From Streptomyces qinglanensis (lineage in GTDB: Bacteria; Actinomycetota; Actinomycetes; Streptomycetales; Streptomycetaceae), in NCBI RefSeq assembly GCF_900111245.1, contig NZ_FOGO01000006.1, positions 186,001 to 250,000 of the forward strand: a DNA stretch of 64,000 nucleotides, written 5' to 3'. Shown here one piece after another: positions 1 through 9,695 of this stretch. The notes beneath the pieces were generated by a model. That model did not search any database and was not told where the DNA came from. It saw nothing but the letters and a program-made list of their open reading frames with translations. Position 1 is the first letter of the stretch. Each line of letters starts with the position of its first letter. The translations under genes were made by a program, and so were the position numbers.

Positions 1-1
1 G

Positions 2-292
2 CTGGACCTGGCCGACATCGATCTGATCGAGCTGAACGAGGCGTTCGCGGCGCAGGTCCTGGCCTGCACCCGCGCGCTCGGCCTGACAGAGCGCGACCAC
101 GAACAGCGGATCAACGTGAACGGCTCGGGCATCTCACTGGGCCACCCGGTGGGGGCGACGGGCGCACGCGTCCTGGCGACCCTGGCGCACGAGATGCGGC
201 GCGGCGGCGCCCGCTACGGCCTGGAGACGATGTGCATCGGCGGCGGCCAAGGACTGGCCGCGGTCTTCGAACACGTACCGGACGCGGGCTGA
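2..292 (+). CDS. Thiolase (acetyl-CoA acetyltransferase family), C-terminal fragment
   Basis: This is the last 96 codons of a thiolase; the 5' part lies off the left edge. Thiolases make or cleave 3-ketoacyl-CoA using two active-site cysteines and a histidine. Visible here are the ELNEAFAAQ segment, the family block [16 protein letters not shown] that carries the catalytic histidine, and the C-terminal CIGGGQG motif with the second catalytic cysteine. The reading frame is open from base 2 to a TGA. Whether it is degradative (FadA-like) or biosynthetic cannot be told from the fragment. It ends 89 bp before the stop of the convergent regulator gene. Confidence 0.9.
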   Translation: MDLADIDLIELNEAFAAQVLACTRALGLTERDHEQRINVNGSGISLGHPVGATGARVLATLAHEMRRGGARYGLETMCIGGGQGLAAVFEHVPDAG

Positions 293-381
293 GCGGCCTC
301 GCGGGGGCGGCCCGCTCCCGGACGGCGTCGCCACGAGAGTGCGGGCCCGGCCTCGGGCGGACGGGACCGTGAAGGGACGGC

Positions 382-1353
382 CTAGCCGCGGGAGAAGGGC
401 CCTGTGAGCGGCTCGGCAGGCTCCTCGTCGGGCAGTTCGCCGGCGATCCGCCGGAGCATGTCACGGGTCTCGGACGGCGGCATCGAGCAGGTCACCAGGC
501 GGTCGGTGACACGGCGGTACGCCTCGATGTCGACATCGTCCTCGAGATAGCGGGCGCTGTGCAGCTGCTCCAGGTACACGATGTCGGGCAGCTCGCTCTC
601 GGGCAGCCGCAGCAGAGTGACCGGGCCGCCGGCCGCAGCGTGCCCGCCCGCGCTGAAGGGCATGATCTGCACCGTGACGTGCGGCAGTTCGCTCATCGCG
701 CACAGGTGCCGCAGTTGGGCGCGCATCGTGGCCGCGCCACCGACCGGGCGGCGCAGCGCGGCCTCGTCGATGACAGCCCATACGTGCGGGGCCCGCGGGC
801 CGTAGAGGATCTGCTGGCGGCGCATCCGCAGGTCCACCCGCCGCTGGATGCCCGCCTCGGGCTCCTCGTCGTGGACCAGTTCGACGACGGCGCGTGCGTA
901 TCGGCTGGTCTGGAGGAGACCGGGCACGAACTGCACCTCGTAGGTGCGGATCACGCTGGCCGCCTGCTCCAGCCCCAGGTAGGTGTGCAGCCAGTGCGGG
1001 ACGACGCCCTGGAAGGACTGCCACCAGCCGGGGGTGTTGGCCTGTTCGGCGAGCGCGGTCAGCACCGCGCGCTCGCTCTCGTCGGAGACGCCGTAGATCG
1101 TCAGCAGGTCCGCGACGTCGCGCAGCGCGCAGCCGGTGCGGCCCTGCTCCAGGTCGCGGATCCGCTGATGGGTGACCCGGATCGCCTCCGCGGCCTCCCG
1201 CCGGGATATGTACTGCGCCTCCCGCAGCCTCCGCAGCCTGATGCCCAGCACCATCCGGGGCACTGCCGGGGACGCTCCGCCTCCTTCCGTCGCACTGTCC
1301 GACACGGCGTCTCTGGCGGCCGCTTCACCGCCAGTGACGTCAGTGATGCGCAT
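382..1353 (-). CDS. Helix-turn-helix (XRE) regulator with DUF5753 domain, Scr1 type
   Basis: A 323-residue DNA-binding regulator of the abundant actinomycete Scr1 type. The N-terminal third is an XRE-like helix-turn-helix (LGIRLRRLREAQYISRREAAEAI, then QRIRDLEQGRTG). The rest is a DUF5753 ligand-binding-like domain with the typical GWW, VIRTYEVQFVPGLLQT and DEAALRRPVGG blocks. I chose the ATG at 1353 because GGGAG lies 7 nt upstream; an in-frame ATG at 1392 would only add a short unconserved extension. Such regulators usually sit next to a small DUF397 gene, but none is seen here. A paralogue with its DUF397 partner lies at 55.3-56.9 kb. Target genes are unknown. Confidence 0.85.
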   Translation of the reverse strand: MRITDVTGGEAAARDAVSDSATEGGGASPAVPRMVLGIRLRRLREAQYISRREAAEAIRVTHQRIRDLEQGRTGCALRDVADLLTIYGVSDESERAVLTALAEQANTPGWWQSFQGVVPHWLHTYLGLEQAASVIRTYEVQFVPGLLQTSRYARAVVELVHDEEPEAGIQRRVDLRMRRQQILYGPRAPHVWAVIDEAALRRPVGGAATMRAQLRHLCAMSELPHVTVQIMPFSAGGHAAAGGPVTLLRLPESELPDIVYLEQLHSARYLEDDVDIEAYRRVTDRLVTCSMPPSETRDMLRRIAGELPDEEPAEPLTGPFSRG

Positions 1354-1643
1354 ACCGCTGCTCCCGTACCGTAGCCGCATGGGTCTCGCCACCTTCCAAG
1401 TTTCCCTCCCCGCTCCGATGTGGCCTCATGGGGGTACCTGCCCACCTAGCCGCGCAGTCAGGCACCCCGCGTCCGGGGATCTTGCCCTTGGCACATCCCG
1501 CGGCGCCGCCCGCGCGGTTTCGAAGCGGAACCGAAGCGGAAGCGCCCCGGGTCCGGTGCGGCCCCGAACGAGCGGCGGCCGATCCGGTGGCCCGGCGCAC
1601 GGCGCCTTGCTCTGATCGCCGAGGGAGAGTAAACGCTGCGGGC

Positions 1644-3098
1644 ATGGGAACGACACGGCGGACGCCGGTATCCGAGGCGGCAGCGGGGACGACAACAGGC
1701 GCGGCACAGCCCGCGGGCGGGTGTCAGGAACCCGGTCACGGGCGGGAGCGGGCCCGCGCCGCCGCCGCGCGGCTCGCCCAGGCCGGCGTGCACGGCACCG
1801 CGCTCACCTGGGTCGACAACGCGGGCCTCACCCGGGTCAAGGCGGTACCGGCCGACAAGCTGGCGCAGGCGGCCGCCACCGGTGTCGGCATGTCCCCGTG
1901 CTTCGACGTCTACCTCGTCGACGACTCGATGACCACGAGCGAGTACATCGGCGGTCCCGACGGGGATCTGCGCCTGGTGCCGGACCTGGACCGGCTCACC
2001 GTGCTCTCGGCCCAACCCGGCTGGGCATGGGCCCCGGTGGACCGTCATGAGCAGGACGGGACGCCCTACGCGGCCTGCCAGCGCGGCTTCGCCCGCGGGA
2101 TGGCCGCGCGCGCACTGGCCGAGCACGGCATCGAGCTGCGGATGGGGTTCGAGACCGAGTGGGTGGCGGTGCGCGGTCCGCTGCCGGACGCGGAGGCCGA
2201 GCCCGCTTACCCCACGACCGGTCCCGCCTACGGCATGGCACGGCTGGTGGAGAACGCGGACTATCTGCGCGACGTCCTGGCGGCGCTGTCCGCGCAGGGC
2301 GTGGAGGTGCTGCAGATCCATCCCGAGTACGCGGCGGGCCAGTTCGAGGTCTCGGTCGCACCGTCGGACCCGGTGGGCGCGGCCGATCTGGCGGTGCTGG
2401 TCCGGGAGACGGTGCGGGCGGTCTCGCTGCGGCACGGGCTGACGGCCTCGTTCGCCCCCGTCGTGGACCCTGCCGGGGTGGGCAACGGCGGGCATCTGCA
2501 TCTGAGCCTCTGGCGGGACGGGCGCAATCTGTGCGCGGGCGGCGAGGGGCCGTTCGGCATGACGCGGGAGTGCGAGGCGTTCCTGGGCGGGGTGCTGCGC
2601 GAGCTGCCCGCGCTGCTCGCGCTCGGCGCCCCCTCCCCCGCCAGCTATCTGCGGCTGCGTCCGTCCCGCTGGGCGGGGGCTTTCCGGTGCTGGGGCCTGG
2701 AGAACCGGGAGGCGGCGCTCCGGTTCGTCGCGAGCCGGGCCGCATCGCCGGGCGGCGCCAACGCGGAGCTCAAGTGCGTGGACGCAGCCGCCAACCCGTA
2801 TCTGCTGGTGGGCGGCGTCCTCGCGGCGGGGCTGGCGGGACTGGCCGAGGCGGCGGCCGGTCGGAGCGCCCGGCTGCCCGCCCCCGTCTCCGGGGACCCG
2901 GCGCTGCGCGGCGACCAGCCCGGGCTGCCGGGCTCGCTGACCGCCGCGCTGGAGCAGTTCGAGCGGTCCGAGGTGCTGCGCGAAGCCCTGGGCGGGCCGC
3001 TCTTCGACGCCGTCCGCGCGGTACGGGCGGGTGAGATCGCGCTGTTCGAGGGGGCGAGTGAGCGGGAGATCGCCGCCGCGACCCGGGGGAGGTACTGA
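1644..3098 (+). CDS. Glutamine-synthetase-family ligase (gamma-glutamyl ligase / FluG C-terminal-like)
   Basis: A 484-residue member of the glutamine synthetase fold, which joins glutamate to ammonia or an amine using ATP. Visible motifs are the metal-site GFETEW segment, GNGGHLHLSLW (the GS histidine loop) and RLRPSRWAGAF, followed by NREAALRFV in the ATP/glutamate region. It is divergent from housekeeping GlnA and resembles the GlnA2-4/FluG-like proteins acting on polyamines, ethanolamine or other amines. The ATG at 1644 follows GAGGGAGAG by about 14 nt. Its stop directly abuts the ATG of an amidohydrolase (zero gap), so the two are translationally coupled. In fungi FluG fuses these same two domains. 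Substrate unknown. Confidence 0.85.
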   Translation: MGTTRRTPVSEAAAGTTTGAAQPAGGCQEPGHGRERARAAAARLAQAGVHGTALTWVDNAGLTRVKAVPADKLAQAAATGVGMSPCFDVYLVDDSMTTSEYIGGPDGDLRLVPDLDRLTVLSAQPGWAWAPVDRHEQDGTPYAACQRGFARGMAARALAEHGIELRMGFETEWVAVRGPLPDAEAEPAYPTTGPAYGMARLVENADYLRDVLAALSAQGVEVLQIHPEYAAGQFEVSVAPSDPVGAADLAVLVRETVRAVSLRHGLTASFAPVVDPAGVGNGGHLHLSLWRDGRNLCAGGEGPFGMTRECEAFLGGVLRELPALLALGAPSPASYLRLRPSRWAGAFRCWGLENREAALRFVASRAASPGGANAELKCVDAAANPYLLVGGVLAAGLAGLAEAAAGRSARLPAPVSGDPALRGDQPGLPGSLTAALEQFERSEVLREALGGPLFDAVRAVRAGEIALFEGASEREIAAATRGRY

Positions 3099-4283
3099 AT
3101 GGCCGTTCTCCCGGCGTCCCCGGAGCCCGGGGCGCCCGGCGCGTTCCCGGCGCTGGTCGACCAGCACTGCCACGGGGTGCTGCGAAGCGGACCGGAACCG
3201 GAGGCGTTCGAGGGCTGGCTGACGGAGGCCCATTTCACCCCCCGCGGCCGCGGCACGCCCCGGCCCGGCTCCGCGCCGGAGGACTCCGGCGTCCCCGTCA
3301 GCTACTTCGACACCCAGCTCGGCTTCGCGGTACGGCGCTGGTGCGCTCCGGTGCTCGGCCTGGAGCCGCACTGCCCGCCCGAGAGCTATCTCGCGCGGCG
3401 TGCCGAGCTGGGCACCCCGGAGGTGACCGGCCGCCTGCTGCGGGCCAGCGGGATCGCCGCCTTCCTCGTCGACACCGGACTGCCCGGCCATCTGCTGACG
3501 CCGGGCGAACTGGCCGAGTCCGCGGCCGCCGAGGCCCATGAGATCGTCCGGCTCGAACGACTGGCCGAGCGGGCTGCCGACGCCGCACGCGACACCCACA
3601 GCTTCCTGGCGGAGGTCTCCGAAGCGGTGCGCGAGTCGGCCCGCACCGCCCGGGGCTTCAAGTCCGTGGTCGCCTACCGCTGCGGGCTGGAGCTGACGCC
3701 CGCTCCGCCCGGCACCTCGGAGATCTACGCGGCGGCCGACCGCTGGCTGGCCTCCAGGGTGCCCGGCGGCCGGCTCTCCGACCCCGTCCTGGAGCGGCAC
3801 CTGCTGTGGTCGGCCGTGCGGACGGGACTGCCGCTGCAACTGCACACCGGCTTCGGCGATCCGGACCTGCGTCTGGACCGCTGCGACCCGCTGCTGCTGA
3901 CCGACTTCATCCGTGCGGTGGCCCCCTACGGCGCCCCGCTGGTCCTGTTGCACTGCTACCCCTACCAGCGCGGCGCGGGCTATCTGGCGGCCGTCTTCCC
4001 GCACGTGTACGCCGACTTCGGGCTCGCGTTGAGCCACACCGGGGCCCGTGCCCGCGAGGTGCTGGCGCAGTTGCTGGAACTCACCCCGTTCGGCAAGCTC
4101 CTCTTCTCCACCGACGCCTACGGCATCCCGGAACTCTTCCTGGTCGGGGCCCGGCTCTTCCGCGAGGCGATGACGGAGCTGACGCGGGAGTGGGTACGCC
4201 GGGGGGCGTGGTCGCCGTCCGACGCGGAACGGGTGGCGCGCATGGTCGCGGGTGGCACGGCGCGGCGGCTCTACGGCCTGTGA
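3099..4283 (+). CDS. Amidohydrolase-2 family protein coupled to GS-like ligase
   Basis: A 394-residue TIM-barrel amidohydrolase of the FluG N-terminal/amidohydrolase-2 type. Likely metal ligands are the N-terminal VDQHCHGVL motif, LHTGFGD and LHCYPY in the middle, and FSTDAYG near the C-terminus. It begins immediately after the GS-like stop codon, with a strong GGGGGAGG site inside the upstream gene, so the pair is a two-gene operon. Family knowledge suggests hydrolysis of an amide or decarboxylation linked to the gamma-glutamyl product of its neighbour. The reaction is inferred, not shown. Confidence 0.8.
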   Translation: MAVLPASPEPGAPGAFPALVDQHCHGVLRSGPEPEAFEGWLTEAHFTPRGRGTPRPGSAPEDSGVPVSYFDTQLGFAVRRWCAPVLGLEPHCPPESYLARRAELGTPEVTGRLLRASGIAAFLVDTGLPGHLLTPGELAESAAAEAHEIVRLERLAERAADAARDTHSFLAEVSEAVRESARTARGFKSVVAYRCGLELTPAPPGTSEIYAAADRWLASRVPGGRLSDPVLERHLLWSAVRTGLPLQLHTGFGDPDLRLDRCDPLLLTDFIRAVAPYGAPLVLLHCYPYQRGAGYLAAVFPHVYADFGLALSHTGARAREVLAQLLELTPFGKLLFSTDAYGIPELFLVGARLFREAMTELTREWVRRGAWSPSDAERVARMVAGGTARRLYGL

Positions 4284-4327
4284 GCGGCCGAGGCGGGGTT
4301 CCCCTTCGGGCCTCGACGGGAAGGTCC

Positions 4328-4353
4328 GCTCCCGCACCGGCCGGTGCGGGAGC
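4328..4353. terminator. Bidirectional terminator-like palindrome
   Basis: A perfect 26-bp palindrome (two 13-bp arms meeting in GGCC) lies between the converging ends of the amidohydrolase gene and the minus-strand polysaccharide monooxygenase gene. It has no T-tract, as is usual for streptomycete terminators. The remaining bases of this 139-bp gap show nothing else clear. Confidence 0.6.
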
Positions 4354-4422
4354 CCAGGGGACCGACCGGAGAACCCCCCACGGCCGCGGAGCGGCGGCAG
4401 GAGGCTCCCCGTGGGCACCTGC

Positions 4423-4938
4423 TCAGCCGATGTTCACGTCGACGCAGGCGTAGAACGCGTTGGCGGTGTCGGCGACGTTCCAGACCGCCAGCACGGTCTG
4501 CCGGCCGGAGAATCCGCCGAAGTCGACGTCGTGCGAGAGCTGGGAGGGGGGCTGCTCCCCGCCCTGGTCGAACTCGGCGATCTGCCGGCCGTCGATGAAG
4601 TACTGCCAGGTGGTCGTCCGGTGCGCCGCGGTCAGCGTCCAGTTGAAGGTCGCGGAGCTGCCGACGTCGGCCACGTTCCAGCCGTGGTCGTCGTCGCGCA
4701 GCTCGGCCCACTCGTCATGGCCGCCGGCGCAGTCCTGGAGCCCCTTGGGGCCTTCGACGCTCTGCGGCTCGTACGTGATGGAGCCGCACTCCACGACTCC
4801 GGCGGCGCACTGCGCCTGCCGGCTGGCGGGGTCGCTGATGTAGCCGTGGGCGCTGGCGGGGGTCACGGACAGGCCGAGGACGAGCAGGGGCGAGAGCCCG
4901 GCACCGACGAGCGCGGCCAGCTTCCTTTTCTTGTACAT
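4423..4938 (-). CDS. Secreted AA10 lytic polysaccharide monooxygenase (chitin/cellulose-active)
   Basis: A 171-residue single-domain copper LPMO that cleaves crystalline chitin or cellulose oxidatively outside the cell. Residues 1-30 form a signal peptide (KKRK, hydrophobic core, TPASA); cleavage exposes His31 in [10 protein letters not shown], the N-terminal residue of the copper histidine brace. His106 ([10 protein letters not shown]) is the likely second brace histidine, and Phe162 in [12 protein letters not shown] is the usual axial position. Four or more cysteines suggest disulfides. The ATG at 4938 follows AAGGAG by about 6 nt. A DasR-type site lies about 105 bp upstream. There is no carbohydrate-binding module. 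Chitin versus cellulose specificity is not decidable by eye; the regulatory site favours chitin. Confidence 0.93.
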   Translation of the reverse strand: MYKKRKLAALVGAGLSPLLVLGLSVTPASAHGYISDPASRQAQCAAGVVECGSITYEPQSVEGPKGLQDCAGGHDEWAELRDDDHGWNVADVGSSATFNWTLTAAHRTTTWQYFIDGRQIAEFDQGGEQPPSQLSHDVDFGGFSGRQTVLAVWNVADTANAFYACVDVNIG

Positions 4939-5043
4939 GTCAACTCCTTCGGCGGCGGGACCGGTGCGCCACGGCCGTACCCGGCGTCGCCGCCGAGCAC
5001 GGCACAGGGGCCGGCACCCCGGATCCCGGTGGGGGGTCATCCG

Positions 5044-5059
5044 ATTGGTCTAGACTTAA
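5044..5059 (-). promoter_or_regulatory. Candidate DasR-responsive element (dre)
   Basis: ATTGGTCTAGACTTAA contains the core TGGTCTAGAC of the streptomycete DasR site (published consensus about ACTGGTCTAGACCAGT). Twelve of 16 positions fit, counting the degenerate second base; the right half-site is weaker. It lies about 105 bp upstream of the LPMO start on the minus strand, where chitinolytic genes commonly carry such sites. Confidence 0.6.
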
Positions 5060-5135
5060 GCAAGTGACCGCACACGGTCAAGACATCGGACACCACGCGG
5101 TCACAGCAGTCACAGCACCGCAGGGACCGGCGGCC

Positions 5136-6215
5136 TCACGCGCCGCGGGTGAGCACCAGGAGCGCCATGTCGTCCTGCCGTTGCCCGCCCGTCCACTCCG
5201 TGACCGCCTTGACCAGTGCGTCGGCCAGCTCGTCCGCGCGGCTCAGCCCCGCGGAGCGCAGCCCCCACCGGACGTCGAAGAAGTCGCCCTGCGCGTTGCG
5301 GGCCTCGGTGACCCCGTCGGTGACCAGCACCAGGGAGTCGTTCGGCGCCAGCGGGAAGGTCTCCTCCACCGGCGCACCGGTCGCGGAGCCCAGTCCGGTG
5401 GAGAGCGGCAGCTCCGGATGGGTGGGCTCCAGGCAGACGGCGTTGCCGTCGTGCAGCAGATAGGGCGGCGGATGGCCCCGGTTGAGCACGGTGACCGTGT
5501 CGCCGCTGGGCGGGATCTGGACGAAGAGCGCCGTGACGAAGCCCTCGACGTCGTCCTCCGAACCCCGGCGCCGTTCCCCCTCCCGGTCCAGGGCACGATC
5601 GAGGCGGTCGGCCAGCTCGTGCAGGGTCGGGGCGTGTTCGGCGGCCTCGCGGAAGGCCCCGACGGCCACCGAGACCGCGGAGACGGCGGGCAGGCCCTTG
5701 CCCCGCACGTCGCCGATCACCGCGCGGATCCCGAACGGCGTCTCCTGGAGAGCGTAGAGGTCACCGCCGATCGCCGCCCCCCGCTGGGCCGCGACATAGC
5801 GGTCGGCGACGGCGAGCGGGCCCACATCGGCGGGCGGCGCGGGCAGCACGGCCCGCTGCGCGGCCTCGGCGACCGTCAGCGCGAGGGCCAGACTGCGGCC
5901 CTGCCGGTCGACGAGCCACTTGATCCAGAGCCCCACCAGACTGACGAACAGCACCGCCGCCACGTCGATGAGCAGGGCCGAACCCGCGCGGCCCGCGTAT
6001 CCCGCCGACCCTGCCGCCGCCACGCCCGCCGCGAGGGCGAACAGCGCACTGCCCCGGAAGGAGTAGCACAGACCGGCCACCATCGAGGTGCAGGCCAGCA
6101 GCGGCAGCCCGTAGTAGGGCTCGGGGGAGAACACGTCCGCCGCCACACCTCCGAGCAGCAGCAGCGGCGGTGCCGCGTACGGCACTCTGCCCAGACCATC
6201 CGTCGGCCCGCCCAC
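5136..6215 (-). CDS. Membrane-anchored PP2C/SpoIIE-type serine phosphatase
   Basis: A 359-residue protein. Residues about 12-100 hold several hydrophobic segments (an N-terminal membrane anchor) and residues about 120-359 form a PP2C/SpoIIE phosphatase domain. Metal-binding acidic residues are visible at Asp152 (GGDLYALQ), Asp169 (GDVRGKG), Asp300 ([10 protein letters not shown]) and Asp348/349 (RQDDMALL). Such proteins usually dephosphorylate anti-anti-sigma factors in stress or morphology switches; no partner STAS or kinase gene is adjacent. A GTG start at 6215 is chosen because GGGAGG lies 5-6 nt upstream and the hydrophobic segments start right after. The 504-bp region upstream is shared with the divergent acyl-CoA ligase. 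Confidence 0.88.
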   Translation of the reverse strand: MGGPTDGLGRVPYAAPPLLLLGGVAADVFSPEPYYGLPLLACTSMVAGLCYSFRGSALFALAAGVAAAGSAGYAGRAGSALLIDVAAVLFVSLVGLWIKWLVDRQGRSLALALTVAEAAQRAVLPAPPADVGPLAVADRYVAAQRGAAIGGDLYALQETPFGIRAVIGDVRGKGLPAVSAVSVAVGAFREAAEHAPTLHELADRLDRALDREGERRRGSEDDVEGFVTALFVQIPPSGDTVTVLNRGHPPPYLLHDGNAVCLEPTHPELPLSTGLGSATGAPVEETFPLAPNDSLVLVTDGVTEARNAQGDFFDVRWGLRSAGLSRADELADALVKAVTEWTGGQRQDDMALLVLTRGA

Positions 6216-6719
6216 CCGGCCCTCCCTGTCTCTGTCGGTCCGACGCGCGGACAGAGCCGATTCCTTGTCCCGGCGATTCTCCCATTTGCGTATATTTCTG
6301 CATGGTCTTCGCAGCACGGGACCCACGGAAGAGGGGCGCGAAACGACCAACGGCCCGGCCTGCACGGGCCACCCGCCGGCCGGATTCACCCGTTCGGCCC
6401 GCGAGCCGCGCCCGGCCCGGAGAGCGGCACGTCCCCCGGACCCCGACGGCCGCGGGACGCGCGTGCGGTCCACCCGCCGGGCCGGAACCGGCCGCGGCAA
6501 CCGAACCCGGCAACGGGCCCCGACGCGCGGGCAGGCGCGGCACCGGGACCGGTGGTGACACCGGACGGGCCGCGGCACCGGGACCGTGCGCTGCCCCGGC
6601 TCCGGGGGCGGCCGCACCGCTCGGCAGGCGGCCACTACCCCCGACAAGGGGTAGCGGACCCCTCGGCGGGGCAGGTAAGTGTGACGCACGACACCCGATG
6701 TATCCCTGTGGAGGCTGCC
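6216..6719. other. Divergent intergenic region, no gene seen
   Basis: This 504-bp stretch separates the PP2C phosphatase from the acyl-CoA ligase. The only compositional dip is an A/T-richer patch around 6270-6305, likely part of the phosphatase promoter. Long open frames crossing it have no family features and are extensions of the flanking genes. Confidence 0.5.
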
Positions 6720-8453
6720 GTGCCCGCGCCCGTCCCCCACCCCGCGCACCCGGCCGTGCGCAGCTACGCCTCGGGGCCTTCGACGACTCCACTGCTGGGC
6801 GACACCATCGGGGAGAACCTGGACCGGACCGTCGCCGCCCACGGGGAGCGGGACGCGCTGGTGGACGTCGGCAGCGGACGGCGCTGGAACTACCGCGAGT
6901 TCGGCGCCGAGGTCGAGGCCCTCGCGCTGGGACTGCACGAACTGGGCGTCCGCAAGGGCGACCGGGTGGGCATCTGGGCCCCCAACTGTCCGGAGTGGAC
7001 GCTGACGCAGTACGCGACGGCCAAGCTGGGCGCCGTCCTCGTCAACATCAACCCCGCCTACCGCGCACACGAACTGGCGTACGTGCTCGCCCGGGCGGGG
7101 ATCCGCACCCTGCTGGCCGCCCGCAGCCACAAGGACTCCGACTACGCGGCGATGATCGAGCAGGTGCGCGGCGAGTGCCCCGCGCTGGAGGACGTCGTAC
7201 TGCTCGGCGAGGACGCGTGGGCCGGACTGCTGGCCGGCGGCCGGGCGTGGGAGCCGGCGCAGGCCCGGGAAGTGCTGGACGGCGTCGCCGCCACGCTCTC
7301 GGCCGACGACCCGGTCAACATCCAGTACACCTCCGGCACCACCGGCTTTCCGAAGGGCGCCACCCTCTCCCACCACAACATCCTCAACAACGGCTATTTC
7401 GTCGGCGAGCTGTGCCGCTACACCGAAGCCGACCGCATCTGCCTGCCGGTGCCCTTCTACCACTGCTTCGGGATGGTGATGGGCAATCTGGCAGCCACCA
7501 GCCACGGCGCGTGCATGGTGATCCCGTCCGCCGCCTTCGAGCCGGCGGCGGCGCTCCGGGCGGTGCATCAGGAGCGCTGCACCGCGCTGTACGGGGTGCC
7601 GACGATGTTCATCGCCGAGCTGGCCGAACCGGACTTCGACTCCTTCGACCTGACCAGCCTGCGCACCGGCATCATGGCCGGCTCACCGTGCCCGGTGGAA
7701 GTGATGAAGCAGGTCATCGAGCGCATGGGGATGGCCGAGGTGTCGATCTGCTACGGCATGACGGAGACCTCACCGGTCTCCACCCAGACCCGCGCCGACG
7801 ACTCGATCGAGCGCCGGGTGTCGACGGTGGGCCGGGTCGGCCCGCACCTGGAGGTCAAGGTCGTCGACCCGGACACCGGCCGGTGCCTGCCCCGCGGCGA
7901 GCCGGGCGAACTGTGCACCCGGGGCTACTCGGTGATGCTCGGCTACTGGGAGCAGCCCGAGGCGACCGCGGCGGCCGTCGACGCGGCCCGCTGGATGCAC
8001 ACCGGGGATCTGGCGGTGATGGACGCGGAGGGGTACGTCAGCGTCACCGGCCGGATCAAGGACATGGTCATCCGCGGCGGCGAGAACATCTATCCGCGGG
8101 AGGTCGAGGAGTTCCTCCACACCCATCCCGACGTCCTCGACGCACAGCTCGTCGGGGTGCCCGACGAGCGCTACGGTGAGGAACTGATGGCGTGGATCAG
8201 GATGCGGGACGGCGCGGCACCGCTCACGGCGGACGACGTCCGCGCGTTCTGCTCCGGCAGGCTCGCCCACTACAAGATTCCGCGCTACGTCCATGTGGTC
8301 GACGCGTTCCCGATGACCGTGACGGGCAAGATCCGCAAGGTCGAGATGCGCGAGCGGTCGATCGAGCTGCTGGAAGCGGCCCGGCACCCCGGCCCCGGAG
8401 ACGGATCCGGGCACCGAGCCGCCCCGCAGCCGAACACCACCCCGTCGAACTGA
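6720..8453 (+). CDS. Fatty acyl-CoA ligase (AMP-binding, FadD-like)
   Basis: A 577-residue ANL-superfamily enzyme that activates a carboxylic acid as its adenylate and transfers it to CoA. The P-loop [11 protein letters not shown], the YGMTETSP motif, the [15 protein letters not shown] loop, the hinge [21 protein letters not shown] and the C-terminal lysine in TVTGKIRK are all present, so it should be active. The GTG at 6720 follows GGAGG by 5 nt; the long open frame upstream has no homology features. The next gene, a GAF-LuxR regulator, starts 23 nt downstream and is likely cotranscribed. The fatty-acid chain length it prefers is unknown. Confidence 0.9.
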   Translation: MPAPVPHPAHPAVRSYASGPSTTPLLGDTIGENLDRTVAAHGERDALVDVGSGRRWNYREFGAEVEALALGLHELGVRKGDRVGIWAPNCPEWTLTQYATAKLGAVLVNINPAYRAHELAYVLARAGIRTLLAARSHKDSDYAAMIEQVRGECPALEDVVLLGEDAWAGLLAGGRAWEPAQAREVLDGVAATLSADDPVNIQYTSGTTGFPKGATLSHHNILNNGYFVGELCRYTEADRICLPVPFYHCFGMVMGNLAATSHGACMVIPSAAFEPAAALRAVHQERCTALYGVPTMFIAELAEPDFDSFDLTSLRTGIMAGSPCPVEVMKQVIERMGMAEVSICYGMTETSPVSTQTRADDSIERRVSTVGRVGPHLEVKVVDPDTGRCLPRGEPGELCTRGYSVMLGYWEQPEATAAAVDAARWMHTGDLAVMDAEGYVSVTGRIKDMVIRGGENIYPREVEEFLHTHPDVLDAQLVGVPDERYGEELMAWIRMRDGAAPLTADDVRAFCSGRLAHYKIPRYVHVVDAFPMTVTGKIRKVEMRERSIELLEAARHPGPGDGSGHRAAPQPNTTPSN

Positions 8454-8476
8454 CCAGCGCAGCGGAGGAGTCGAGG

Positions 8477-9445
8477 TTGCCCGCACCCGACCGTTCCCGT
8501 TCCCACCCCCGCGTTCCCGGCGGTGCGGTGCCCTTCTCCCGCGCTCCGCTGCGGCAGGGCGACACCGACGCGTACCGGCACGCACTCCGGCTGGCGCGGC
8601 AGCGCACCGGTGTGCGCACGGTCTTCGGCGGGGAGGTCGCCGACGGGGCGCTGCGGCTCACGGAGTTCAACGGCACCCTGACCGACTCCATGCGCGGACT
8701 GCGTGTGGTGCCCGGCCGGGGGCTGGGCGGCTACGTCCTGACACACCAGCGCCCCTACGCGGTCAACGACTACGTACCGGCGACCACCATCACCCACGAC
8801 TACGACAGCCCCGTGCGCCGCGAGGGCATCCGGGCGATAGTCGCCGCCCCGGTCGCCGTGCAGGGCGGGGTGCGCGGCGTGCTCTACGCCGCGGCCCGCG
8901 ACACCGCGCCGCTGGGCGATCGCGCGACCGCGGCCCTCATGGACGCCGCGCGGCGCCTGGCGAGCGAGCTGGCCGTGCGCGACGAGGTGGACCGGCGCGT
9001 CCGGCTGCTGGAGGCCGCCGCCGAAGCCCCCGCCCCGGCTCCGGAGCCCGCGGCGCCCGGGCTGGAGGCGCTGCGCGACCTGCACGCGGAACTGCGCGGC
9101 ATCGCCCAGGAGATCGAGGACACGGCGCTGCGGGACAGGCTGCGCCAGGCGTGCGACCGCTTCCTGCGGGCCGGGGCGGGGTCCGGCTCCGGCGACGGCG
9201 CCCCGGACGCCGACCCCGGCGGCCGACCGGACGCCCCGGCAGCGGAGCGGCCGCGGCTCTCCCCGCGCGAACTGGACGTGCTCTCCTACGTGGCGCTGGG
9301 CTGCACCAACGCCGAAGCGGCCCAGTACCTGGGGCTGGAGGCGGAGACGGTCAAGGCATACCTGCGCAGCGCGACCCGCAAGCTGGGCGTCCACAGCCGC
9401 CATCACGCGGTGGCGGCCGCCCGCCGGCACGGCCTGCTGCCCTGA
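8477..9445 (+). CDS. GAF-domain LuxR-type transcriptional regulator
   Basis: A 322-residue regulator with a GAF-like sensory domain (about residues 30-170, including RGLRVVPGRGLGGYVL and REGIRAIVAAPV), a short helical linker and a C-terminal LuxR helix-turn-helix (LSPRELDVLSYVALGCTNAE through TVKAYLRSATRKLGVHSR). It has no receiver domain. The TTG at 8477 is chosen because GGAGGAG sits 6 nt upstream. The tight spacing to the acyl-CoA ligase suggests it controls, or senses a product of, that enzyme. Ligand and targets are inferred only. Confidence 0.83.
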   Translation: MPAPDRSRSHPRVPGGAVPFSRAPLRQGDTDAYRHALRLARQRTGVRTVFGGEVADGALRLTEFNGTLTDSMRGLRVVPGRGLGGYVLTHQRPYAVNDYVPATTITHDYDSPVRREGIRAIVAAPVAVQGGVRGVLYAAARDTAPLGDRATAALMDAARRLASELAVRDEVDRRVRLLEAAAEAPAPAPEPAAPGLEALRDLHAELRGIAQEIEDTALRDRLRQACDRFLRAGAGSGSGDGAPDADPGGRPDAPAAERPRLSPRELDVLSYVALGCTNAEAAQYLGLEAETVKAYLRSATRKLGVHSRHHAVAAARRHGLLP

Positions 9446-9446
9446 C

Positions 9447-9507
9447 GGCCCGCCGCTCCGGCGGGCCCCGGGCACCTCCGACCAGGGCCCGGACGGGAGG
9501 TGCCCGG
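9447..9507 (+). terminator. Two consecutive terminator hairpins after GAF-LuxR gene
   Basis: Directly after the stop codon there is an 8-bp perfect stem with a 5-nt loop (9447-9467), followed by a 12-bp perfect stem with a 16-nt loop (9468-9479 with 9496-9507). Together they probably end the ligase/regulator transcript. The remaining 190 bp before the next gene contain a somewhat A/T-richer patch near 9611-9650, a likely promoter. Confidence 0.65.
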
Positions 9508-9695
9508 CCGGGCCGCGGGACGTCCGCCCGGCCATCCGCGGGGCCACGGCGGGAGCACCGCGCGGCCCGGGTGCCCCGATCGGCCCATCCACGCGGAGCG
9601 GAGTCGGTCGTTAACCCCCACATGATCACTGCACAACGACACCCCCTTCCGGCCCTGGAGACACCGCCGCAGCACGGAGGAGAGGCGGGCGCACG

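Noticed and set aside
1458..4418. A 986-codon open frame on the minus strand opposite the GS-like and amidohydrolase genes
   Set aside because: Composition artefact of high-GC codon bias; Arg/Gly/Pro-rich with no motifs, while the plus strand carries clear families.
5064..6719. N-terminal extension of the acyl-CoA ligase frame upstream of 6720
   Set aside because: It overlaps the opposite-strand PP2C gene, has no family similarity, and a GTG with a good ribosome site starts at the expected place.
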